5,864 nucleotides of DNA from positions 1-5,864 of the forward strand of contig JAFAPJ010000185.1 of NCBI GenBank assembly GCA_019247255.1, in the 5' to 3' direction. The stretch comes from Methylobacteriaceae bacterium. GTDB taxonomy: Bacteria; Pseudomonadota; Alphaproteobacteria; Rhizobiales; Beijerinckiaceae. The notes under the pieces are model-generated. The model was not told the DNA's origin. It ran no database searches and worked only from the letters and a program-made list of their open reading frames with translations. Every line of letters starts with the position of its first letter. Positions within the stretch are counted from its first letter, which is position 1. Both the position numbers and the translations under genes were made by a program. Below, piece by piece: positions 1-5,396 of this stretch.

Positions 1-1383
1 GGCCTGGCCGAGAGCTGGGACGTGTCGGAAGACGGCAAGACCTACACCTTCCGCCTGCGCCACGGCGTGAAGTGGCACCAGAACCGCAACTTCAAGCCGA
101 CGCGCGACTTCAACGCCGACGACGTGCTCTTCTCCTTCGAGCGGCAGTGGAAGGAGGATCACCCCTTCTTCAAGGTGACGAGCACGAACCACACCTATTT
201 CAACGACATGAATTTGCCGAAGCTGTTGAAGTCGGTTGAGAAGGTCGACGACTACACGGTCAAGATCACCCTGACCCAGCCTGAGGCGCCGTTCCTGTCA
301 GATCTCGGCATGCAGTTCGCCGCGATTCAGTCCAAGGAATACGCGGACGCCATGACCAAGGCCGGTACGCCCGAGAAGGTCGATCAGGAGCCGATCGGCA
401 CCGGACCATTCTATCTCGTCCAGTACCAGAAGGACGCGATCATTCGCTACAAGGCGTTCCCGGAATATTGGGAAGGCAAGGCCAAGATCGACGACCTCGT
501 GTTCGCGATCACGCCCGATGCGTCGGTGCGCTGGGCGAAGCTCCAGCGCGGCGAGTGCCACGTGATGCCCTATCCGAACCCGGCCGATCTCGAGGCGATC
601 CGCAAGGACGCGAATGTCGAGGTGCTGGAGCAGCCCGGGCTCAACATCGGCTATCTCGCCTACAACACGACGAAGAAGCCCTTCGACGACGTACGCGTCC
701 GCAAGGCGCTCAACATGGCGATCAACAAGAAGGCGATCCTCGACGCGGTTTACCTGACGACGGGCGTCGCGGCCGTGAACCCGATCCCGCCCACAATGTG
801 GTCCTACAACAACGACGTGAAGGACGACCCGTTCGATCCGGAGGCGGCCAAGAAGCTCCTCGCGGAAGCCGGTTTCCCGAACGGCCTCGAGACCGACCTG
901 TGGGCCATGCCCGTGCAGCGCCCCTACAATCCGAACGCCCGCCGCATCGCCGAACTGATGCAGGCCGACCTCGCGAAGATCGGCGTGAAGGCCGAGATCA
1001 AGAGCTTCGAGTGGGGCGAGTACCGCAAGCGTTTGCAGAGCGGCGAGCACCAGATGGGGATGATCGGCTGGACGGGCGACAACGGCGACCCGGACAACTT
1101 CCTCCACACCTTGCTCGGCTGCGCGGCCGCGCAACCCGGCGGCGGCAACACGGCGAAGTGGTGCAACAAGGAGTTCGACGACCTCGTCGTAAAGGCCAAG
1201 GTCACGACCGATCAGGCCGAGCGGTCGAAGCTCTACGAGCAGGCTCAGGTCGTCTTCAAGCGGGAGGCGCCCTGGTTCACGATCGCTCATGCGGTGCAGC
1301 TGAAGCCCGTCCGCAAGGAGGTGGTGGACTTCAAGCTCTCGCCGTTCAGCCGTCACTCCTTCTACGGCGTCGACCTGAAGTAA
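1..1383 (+). CDS. dppA: DppA-type periplasmic dipeptide/heme-binding protein (5' partial)
   Basis: This is the substrate-binding component of a Dpp-type ABC importer (solute-binding family 5). In the periplasm it captures dipeptides, and in E. coli also heme, and delivers them to the DppBCDF permease. The reading frame is open from base 1, so the gene starts outside the window. Visible residue 1 falls at about residue 76 of E. coli DppA (535 residues), so the signal peptide and N-terminus are missing. The GTG at 22 is an internal Val, not a start. Near-identity to DppA is clear at GLAESWDVSEDGKTYTF, FKPTRDFNADDV, IGTGPF, CHVMPYPNPAD, IPPTMW and WTGDNGDPDNF. Arg307 and Asp360 of the visible part line up with the Arg and Asp that clamp the dipeptide termini in E. 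coli DppA. Cys374 and Cys388 match the C-terminal disulfide, and Cys186 matches the partner of an N-terminal Cys outside the window. No permease or ATPase gene follows. A terminator-like hairpin ends the unit, so partner genes, if linked, lie to the left. The family call is very secure; the exact ligand is inferred. Confidence 0.95.
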   Translation, partial: GLAESWDVSEDGKTYTFRLRHGVKWHQNRNFKPTRDFNADDVLFSFERQWKEDHPFFKVTSTNHTYFNDMNLPKLLKSVEKVDDYTVKITLTQPEAPFLSDLGMQFAAIQSKEYADAMTKAGTPEKVDQEPIGTGPFYLVQYQKDAIIRYKAFPEYWEGKAKIDDLVFAITPDASVRWAKLQRGECHVMPYPNPADLEAIRKDANVEVLEQPGLNIGYLAYNTTKKPFDDVRVRKALNMAINKKAILDAVYLTTGVAAVNPIPPTMWSYNNDVKDDPFDPEAAKKLLAEAGFPNGLETDLWAMPVQRPYNPNARRIAELMQADLAKIGVKAEIKSFEWGEYRKRLQSGEHQMGMIGWTGDNGDPDNFLHTLLGCAAAQPGGGNTAKWCNKEFDDLVVKAKVTTDQAERSKLYEQAQVVFKREAPWFTIAHAVQLKPVRKEVVDFKLSPFSRHSFYGVDLK

Positions 1384-1393
1384 CGGATCGCGA

Positions 1394-1430
1394 CCGGAGG
1401 CGGGGCTTGCGGGTCCCGCCTTCGGCTTTC
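1394..1430 (+). terminator. Intrinsic terminator after dppA
   Basis: An 11-base-pair GC-rich stem starts 10 bases after the dppA stop codon. The arms are 1394-1404 (CCGGAGGCGGG) and 1415-1425 (CCCGCCTTCGG), with one G-U pair and a 10-base loop. A short T-rich run (CTTTC, 1426-1430) follows. The T tract is weak, as is common in GC-rich alphaproteobacteria. It separates dppA from the metallo-hydrolase gene 100 bases downstream. Confidence 0.65.
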
Positions 1431-1529
1431 GCCCGTCCCAGACGTGCCGCTCCATTGCGCCGGCCTGCACTCCGTGATGAATTCGACCGATCTCGGTTGC
1501 GTGGCTGGACGGTCTTGGACGGGGCAGCG

Positions 1530-2372
1530 TTGAAAACGGGAGCCGACGCGCTCGCGGTGACGTTCTGGGGCGTCCGAGGGTCCATCCCGACCGCCGGCGG
1601 GAAGTTCGAGGGCTTCGGGGGCAACACCCCCTGCGTCGAGGTGCGCTGCGGCGACCGCCTGTTCGTCGTGGATGCGGGGAGCGGGCTCGTGATGCTCGGC
1701 GCCGCGTTGGCCGGGGGAGCGCCGCCCGAGATCGACATCCTGCTGAGCCACCTGCATCTCGACCACGTGACCGGGCTGCCGTTCTTCAAGCCCGCGCTCA
1801 TGGCGGACCGTCTCGTCCGCATCCATTGCGGGAACCTCATGGGCGATTCGGCCGAGGCCGCGCTCGACCGGCTCTTCTCGCCGCCTCTCTTCCCGATCTC
1901 GCTCGCGCAGCTGCCCGGCCGGGTCGAGCATCTCGGGTTCAAGGCCGGCGACACCGTCGAGTTCGAGGACGGTCGCGTCGTTCGGACGATCCCGCTGAAC
2001 CATCCGGGCGGCGCGACAGGCTATCGCTTCGACCATCGCGGCCGCTCGGTCTGCTACATCAGCGACATCGAGCATACGGATCCCTGGCCGCCCCCTGACC
2101 TCACCGAATTCGTCCGCGGCGCCGACCTCGTGATCTACGACGGCATGTTCTCCGAGACGGAGTACCTGCGCTGCCAGGGCTGGGGCCATTCCACCTGGCA
2201 AAAAGGCGTGGCGCTGTGCGAGGCGGCGGGGGTCGACGGGCTCGCGGTGTTTCACCTGCACCCCGCCCACGACGACGCCTATCTCGACGAGGTCGAGCGC
2301 GAGGTCGCGGCCACCATGCCGGGGGCTTTCCTCGCCCGCGAAGGACGCCGGATCGTCTTCGAGCCGCGCTGA
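1530..2372 (+). CDS. Metallo-beta-lactamase-fold hydrolase (PhnP / phosphodiesterase-like)
   Basis: This is a 280-residue metal-dependent hydrolase of the MBL fold, in the branch that holds PhnP- and RNase Z-like phosphodiesterases (COG1235-type). It has no signal peptide and is probably cytoplasmic. Motifs in order: FWGVRGSIPT at residues 12-21 and GGNTPCVEV at 30-38, both typical N-terminal signatures of this branch; VDAGSG at 47-52; the metal motif HLHLDH at 74-79; NHPGG at 157-161; SDIEH at 178-182 with bridging Asp179; GHST at 219-222; and a terminal HLHPAHDD at 242-249. The dinuclear metal set (His74, His76, Asp78, His79, His158, Asp179, His244 or His247) looks complete, so the enzyme should be active. 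The substrate cannot be read from sequence; a cyclic or diester phosphate is a guess from the branch. The start is uncertain. TTG 1530 follows GGGG at a plausible ribosome-binding distance, GTG 1557 would begin directly at VTFWG, and TTG 1515 is also in frame. The frame stays open far upstream into dppA, but that is a shadow. The gene sits alone, between the dppA terminator and a convergent minus-strand gene. Confidence 0.9.
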   Translation: MKTGADALAVTFWGVRGSIPTAGGKFEGFGGNTPCVEVRCGDRLFVVDAGSGLVMLGAALAGGAPPEIDILLSHLHLDHVTGLPFFKPALMADRLVRIHCGNLMGDSAEAALDRLFSPPLFPISLAQLPGRVEHLGFKAGDTVEFEDGRVVRTIPLNHPGGATGYRFDHRGRSVCYISDIEHTDPWPPPDLTEFVRGADLVIYDGMFSETEYLRCQGWGHSTWQKGVALCEAAGVDGLAVFHLHPAHDDAYLDEVEREVAATMPGAFLAREGRRIVFEPR

Positions 2373-2383
2373 GGCGAACGGGA

Positions 2384-2400
2384 ACCGCGAGGATCGCGGT
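2384..2400. terminator. Hairpin between convergent genes, possible bidirectional terminator
   Basis: A perfect 7-base-pair stem, ACCGCGA (2384-2390) and TCGCGGT (2394-2400), with a 3-base loop sits in the 27-base gap between the metallo-hydrolase stop (2372, +) and the stop of the minus-strand gene (2400-2402). Its position suits termination in both directions. There is no T tract on either side, so intrinsic activity may be weak. Confidence 0.35.
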
Positions 2401-2747
2401 CAGAACAGAAAGTCGTCCTCGCTCTCGGGCAGGCGGCCGGTTTCGGCGCCCGCGAGGCGCTCGGCGAGCTTCGCCAGCGTCAGATGGGCCGCAGCGAGAT
2501 CGGGCCTGACCGAGACCTCGGAGGGCACCTGATCGACGAGCGCGCGCATGAAGGCCGCGGTCGCGGCCAGCGATTGCGTGATGAGGTCGAGGTTCTGGGC
2601 CGAGCGCAGACCCTCGCGCGTGATCGCTTCGCTCGTCAGCGTCTCGGACAGACCTTCCTGGACCGCGAGCGACAGGTCGGCGAGCGTCCGCAGCTCGCCT
2701 TCGATGCGCCCCATCACCTCGGGAAGGCTCGCACGCGCGGCCTGCAT
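2400..2747 (-). CDS. Small helical protein with DxxxQ motif (possible CheT/CheZ-like)
   Basis: This 115-residue protein is not assigned with certainty. The predicted content is almost wholly alpha-helical: a first helix around residues 8-37, a second around 43-73, a third around 83-99, then an acidic tail ending EDDFLF. Residues 50-58 read AQNLDLITQ, placing Asp54 and Gln58 in a DxxxQ arrangement. CheZ has the same spacing (DLTGQ, preceded by AQDFQ), where Asp and Gln carry out CheY-P dephosphorylation. CheZ also ends in an acidic, Phe-terminated peptide that binds CheY. Rhizobial CheT, as I recall it, is a protein of similar size with DxxxQ. The role in chemotaxis is therefore an inference from a short motif, although flbD nearby shows the organism is probably flagellated. 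The start ATG 2747 is chosen because GAGGA (2757-2761) lies 9 bases upstream. A TTG at 2771 would add 8 residues. Codon use matches the neighbours, supporting a real gene. It lies 60 bases downstream of the alpha/beta hydrolase gene on the same strand. Confidence 0.8.
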   Translation of the reverse strand: MQAARASLPEVMGRIEGELRTLADLSLAVQEGLSETLTSEAITREGLRSAQNLDLITQSLAATAAFMRALVDQVPSEVSVRPDLAAAHLTLAKLAERLAGAETGRLPESEDDFLF

Positions 2748-2807
2748 CTCGTTTCGTCCTCGTGGGCTCAACCGATCCGGTGTAGCGGAACCGGGGTATA
2801 GGTTTCC

Positions 2808-3707
2808 TTACGCGCGCGCCCCGGAGCGCTCGACGCCGCCGAGATGCGCGAGAAGGCGGGCGTTGATCGTCGCCGTCTCCTCGAGCTGCAGCCAATGGCC
2901 GGCGTGAGGGAGGACGAGGCGCTCGCCGGCCCGGCAGCGCTCGAGCGACCGGTCCGCGAGCCCCGCCTCGAGAAACGGGTCGCGACCGCCCCAGGCGACG
3001 AGCGTCGGCGCCTCGATGCGCCCGAGCGGCGCGCGCGGCCTGCGAGGCAAGGCGCGATACCAGTTGAGCATGCCGGTCAACGCGCCCGGCTCCGCCCAGG
3101 CGCGCCGGTAGGCGGCCCATTCCGCAGGCGACAGCGTGCCCGGCCGAACTCCGCGCTCGACGGCGCGCTTCAAGGCCCGATACCCGCCCGTCGTTAGCGC
3201 CCGCTCGGGCAGGACCGGCAGCTGGAAGAACGCGATGTAACCGCTTCTGAGCGCCTGGCCGGGATGGGCGACCAGGTAGGAGCCGAACACGTCCGGATGA
3301 GGCGCCGCCAGGATCGCGAGGCGCTCGACCCGGTCGGGGTGGCGGCCCGCGACCCACCAGGCGACGAGGCCGCCCCAATCATGCCCGACGAGCGCAAAGC
3401 GGCCCGCCCCCTCGCCATCCGCCAGCGCCACCACGTCGGCGGCGAGCCGCTCGATCCGGTAAGCGTCGGTCCCGGAAGGCTTCGCGCTGCCCGCATAACC
3501 CCGTCCCTGCGGCAGGAGCACCCGGAACCCGGCCTCGGCGAGAGCCGCCGCCTGCCGGCGCCAGACCCACCAGCCGTCCGGGAAGCCGTGCAGCAGGATC
3601 GCGAGAGGCGCGCCCGCGCGGCCGCCCTCCGCGACCAGAAGATCGATCCCGTTCACGCGGCGGAGGGAAGCCGAGAAACCGGTTGGCATGAGGTCGTCGG
3701 GCGTCAT
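2808..3707 (-). CDS. Alpha/beta hydrolase, epoxide hydrolase / haloalkanoate dehalogenase type
   Basis: This is a 299-residue soluble alpha/beta-hydrolase-fold enzyme. The oxyanion motif is HGFPDGWW at residues 40-47. The nucleophile elbow is GHDWGG at 108-113, with Asp110 as nucleophile. An Asp rather than Ser at this place marks the epoxide hydrolase and haloacetate/haloalkane dehalogenase branch. The rest of the triad is Asp243 (WGGRDPF) and His271 (HAGHW). The lid region has FFQLPVLPE and LNWYRA, both usual in epoxide hydrolases; the Tyr of NWYR would help open the ring. The strand-4 motif reads PQGRGYAGS, where family members usually have PDxRGYGxS. The natural substrate is unknown. Start choice: ATG 3707 begins a normal-length family N-terminus. 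The frame stays open to 3911, but those 68 extra residues resemble nothing and would run across the stress promoter and into the divergent gene. ATG 3689 is a possible alternative. No strong ribosome-binding site is visible before either. The stop is TAA at 2808-2810. Confidence 0.9.
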   Translation of the reverse strand: MTPDDLMPTGFSASLRRVNGIDLLVAEGGRAGAPLAILLHGFPDGWWVWRRQAAALAEAGFRVLLPQGRGYAGSAKPSGTDAYRIERLAADVVALADGEGAGRFALVGHDWGGLVAWWVAGRHPDRVERLAILAAPHPDVFGSYLVAHPGQALRSGYIAFFQLPVLPERALTTGGYRALKRAVERGVRPGTLSPAEWAAYRRAWAEPGALTGMLNWYRALPRRPRAPLGRIEAPTLVAWGGRDPFLEAGLADRSLERCRAGERLVLPHAGHWLQLEETATINARLLAHLGGVERSGARA

Positions 3708-3771
3708 GGCTCGCAGGGCCGAATGCTGGAGCTTCACGGGATAACGACGCCGCGCGCCGCAGGCTCCCGTC

Positions 3772-3796
3772 GGAACGGCCCGGGACGCCTCCCGTT
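3772..3796 (+). promoter_or_regulatory. EcfG (general stress sigma factor) promoter
   Basis: The -35 element GGAAC (3772-3776) and -10 element CGTT (3793-3796) are separated by 16 bases, an exact match to the consensus GGAAC-N16/17-CGTT of the alphaproteobacterial general stress sigma factor EcfG, which is controlled by the PhyR-NepR partner switch. Transcription would begin near 3802-3805, leaving about a 20-base leader that holds the ribosome-binding site of the gene at 3823. Position, orientation and spacing all fit that gene. Confidence 0.85.
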
Positions 3797-3808
3797 GGTC
3801 AGTGAAGC

Positions 3809-3814
3809 GAGGAG
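3809..3814 (+). promoter_or_regulatory. Ribosome-binding site of the 69-residue stress gene
   Basis: GAGGAG lies 8 bases before ATG 3823, a near-ideal Shine-Dalgarno sequence. It decides the start: an in-frame GTG at 3802 lies upstream of it, at about the expected transcript start, and would lack any binding site. Confidence 0.8.
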
Positions 3815-3822
3815 CCTCCAGG

Positions 3823-4032
3823 ATGAGCGCATCGAAGCACGCGCGAACGAAGACGCCGAGCGACGCGGACCTCGCCGGCAATCCCGGGATCGGGACATCG
3901 AAGGGCACCACCCTCGCGGGCGAGGACGCCGAGACGATCGAAGCGGATTCGACCTTCGAGGGTGACGTCGAGAACGAGCCGAACCGCGAGGGCGGGGTCG
4001 ATCCCGGCCATCTCGGCCGGACGAACCGCTAG
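3823..4032 (+). CDS. Small acidic, probably disordered protein under EcfG control
   Basis: This is a 69-residue protein of unknown function. It is rich in Gly, Asp, Glu, Pro and Thr, has 13 acidic against 7 basic (Lys/Arg) residues, and contains no Cys, Trp or Tyr and no hydrophobic stretch that could form a core or membrane segment. That suggests a soluble, largely disordered chain. Recognisable pieces are NPGIGTSKGTT at residues 20-30, EADSTFEGDVENE at 40-52 and EGGVDPGHLGRTN at 56-68. I recall similar unnamed small proteins (NPGIG-SKG then EGDVEN then GGVDP-RTN) in other Hyphomicrobiales, but cannot confirm this here. The gene has its own EcfG promoter and a strong ribosome-binding site, so it is very likely induced by general stress (desiccation, salt, heat, oxidants or starvation). 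A protective hydrophilic protein is one possible role, inferred only. It ends on a TAG that overlaps the flbD stop. A short hairpin just beyond its stop (4038-4043 with 4047-4052) lacks a T tract. Confidence 0.88.
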   Translation: MSASKHARTKTPSDADLAGNPGIGTSKGTTLAGEDAETIEADSTFEGDVENEPNREGGVDPGHLGRTNR

Positions 4033-5384
4033 GCCGCGGAGCGGGTCGCTCCCGGCTCGGCCACGGGGATCCCCTCCGCGACGTATTCGGACAGCTTGTT
4101 GCGGAGCGTGCGGATCGAGATGCCGAGGATCCGGGCCGCGTGGGTCCGGTTGCCGAGGCAATGGTCGAGCGTGTCCAGGATGAGGTCGCGCTCGACATCC
4201 GCGACCGTCCGGCCGACGAGCGCGCGGGTGACCGCCTCGGCGGTCTCGGCCGCGCGGCTCGCCTCGCTCGGCGCCGCGTCGAGCGCTTCGCCGTCCGGCG
4301 TTCGGATCGCGTCGACGTCGATCGTGTCGCCCGGCGCCAGCAGCACGGCGCGGTGCATCGCGTTCTCGAGCTCGCGCACGTTGCCACGCCAGGTGCCGCG
4401 CATCACGAGCCGCTTCGCATCGAGCGAGAGGGGGCGTGTCGGCAGGCCGTTCACGCCGGCATAGCGCCCGGCGAAGAAGGTCGCGAGCTCGAGGATGTCG
4501 CCCGGGCGCTCTCTGAGCGGCGGCAGGCGCAGATGCACGACGTTCAGGCGGAACAGGAGATCCTCCCGGAACGTGCCCTTGCGAACCTCGTCGGCGAGAT
4601 TGCGGTTGGACGTCGCGAGAACCCGGATGTCGACCTTCACGGGCTGCGCGCCGCCGACGCGGTCGATCACCCGTTCCTGCAGCGCCCGCAGCAGTTTCGC
4701 CTGCAGGCGCACGTCCATCTCCGAGATCTCGTCAAGCAGAAGCGTGCCGCCGTTCGCCTCCTCGAACTTGCCGATCCGACGCGCGACCGCCCCCGTGAAG
4801 GCGCCTTTCTCGTGACCGAACAGCTCGGACTCGAGGAGGTTGTCGGGGATCGCGGCGCAATTCACCGACACGAAGGGCTTGTCGCGGCGCTGCGAGCGCG
4901 AATGGACGTAGCGGGCCAGAACTTCCTTGCCGGTCCCGCTCTCGCCCGTGATGAGCACGGACGCCTCGGAGCGCGCGATCTGCTCGGCGAGGCGCACCAC
5001 CTTCTCCATCGCGGGGTCTCGCCACACGAAGGAGCGGCTGTCCGCCGCCACCGCCTCGATCACCGCGGCGATCAGCTCGGGATCTGGCGGCAGCGGGATG
5101 TATTCCTTGGCGCCGGCCTGGATGGCGGCCACGGCCGCGCGCGCGTCCGTCGCCGTCCCGCAGGCGACGACCGGGGTCCGGATGCGCTCGGAAGCGAGCG
5201 CGTCCACGAGCTCGCGCACGGGCAGCGTCACCTCGATCATGACGAGGTCGGCGCCCTTCGCACGGAGCACGGACAGCGCCTGCGCGATGCTTTCGGCCTG
5301 CGTGACGGTCGCGCCGCGGCTCATCGCGATCTTGGAGGCCGCGATCAGCTCGCCGGAGAGCCGCCCCACGATGAGAAGGCGCAT
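4029..5384 (-). CDS. flbD: FlbD, sigma-54-dependent flagellar transcription regulator
   Basis: This is a 451-residue bacterial enhancer-binding protein. In Caulobacter, FlbD activates sigma-54-dependent late flagellar genes and represses the early fliF operon, with FliX as its control partner. Domain order: a receiver-like domain at residues 1-115, an AAA+ domain at about 120-355 and a Fis-type helix-turn-helix at about 411-434 (starting GNRTHAARILGIS). The AAA+ domain has Walker A GESGTGKE (147-154), the sigma-54 contact loop GAFTGA (194-199) and Walker B TLLLDE (214-219), followed by FREDLLFRLNV and GNVRELENA. It should hydrolyse ATP and remodel sigma-54 holoenzyme. Long stretches match Caulobacter FlbD, including the N-terminus MRLLIVG, VVACG, GAKEYIPLPPDPELIAAV and RTLRNKLSEY. 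The receiver is degenerate: no acidic pair follows strand 1, and the usual phospho-acceptor is Glu51, while Lys93 is kept. Classical phosphorylation is therefore unlikely. The start ATG 5384 has a good ribosome-binding site overlapping the upstream stop codon. The gene ends tail to tail with the small stress gene. Confidence 0.95.
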   Translation of the reverse strand: MRLLIVGRLSGELIAASKIAMSRGATVTQAESIAQALSVLRAKGADLVMIEVTLPVRELVDALASERIRTPVVACGTATDARAAVAAIQAGAKEYIPLPPDPELIAAVIEAVAADSRSFVWRDPAMEKVVRLAEQIARSEASVLITGESGTGKEVLARYVHSRSQRRDKPFVSVNCAAIPDNLLESELFGHEKGAFTGAVARRIGKFEEANGGTLLLDEISEMDVRLQAKLLRALQERVIDRVGGAQPVKVDIRVLATSNRNLADEVRKGTFREDLLFRLNVVHLRLPPLRERPGDILELATFFAGRYAGVNGLPTRPLSLDAKRLVMRGTWRGNVRELENAMHRAVLLAPGDTIDVDAIRTPDGEALDAAPSEASRAAETAEAVTRALVGRTVADVERDLILDTLDHCLGNRTHAARILGISIRTLRNKLSEYVAEGIPVAEPGATRSAA

Positions 5385-5391
5385 GGGTGTT

Positions 5392-5396
5392 CTCCC
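5392..5396 (-). promoter_or_regulatory. Ribosome-binding site of flbD overlapping the upstream stop
   Basis: On the minus strand, AAGGGAGA (5391-5398) with core GGGAG lies 7 bases before ATG 5384 and shares two bases with the TAA stop (5397-5399) of the acetyltransferase gene. This confirms the flbD start. It also suggests that ribosomes finishing the upstream gene help start flbD. Confidence 0.7.

Noticed and set aside
298..1470. Long open frame on the minus strand opposite dppA
   Set aside because: It lies antisense to a clearly conserved dppA. The translation is rich in Arg, Leu, Val and His with no family motifs, as expected for a shadow frame in GC-rich DNA.
1455..1482. TTGCGC and ATGAAT as a housekeeping promoter for the metallo-hydrolase gene
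   Set aside because: The spacing of 16 is tolerable, but the -10 match is poor and such matches are common by chance.
468..1529. Upstream extension of the metallo-hydrolase frame into dppA, making a 634-residue protein
   Set aside because: The extra 354 residues are an Arg-rich shadow of dppA and cross a terminator hairpin. The hydrolase family begins at the FWGVRGSIP motif.
2787..2807. Inverted repeat GGAACC / GGTTTCC just after the alpha/beta hydrolase stop, considered as a terminator
   Set aside because: The stem is imperfect (a bulged T) and no T tract follows on the minus strand. The box GGAAC at 2787 also lacks a CGTT at 16-17 bases, so it is not an EcfG promoter.
2101..3378. Minus-strand open frame of 425 residues
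   Set aside because: It overlaps three well-supported genes in a different frame and is an Arg/Pro-rich low-complexity shadow.
3764..3795. Direct repeat CTCCCGT (3764-3770 and 3789-3795) around the EcfG promoter, considered as an operator
   Set aside because: Seven bases repeated in GC-rich DNA is close to chance, and the second copy overlaps the -10 box without other support.
3708..3911. N-terminal extension of the alpha/beta hydrolase to 367 residues
   Set aside because: The added residues match no family pattern and would overlap both the EcfG promoter and the start of the divergent small gene.
4568..4592. GGAAC-N16-CGTC inside flbD, an EcfG-like site on the plus strand
   Set aside because: The -10 box has one mismatch, the site is internal to a coding region on the opposite strand, and no gene start follows.
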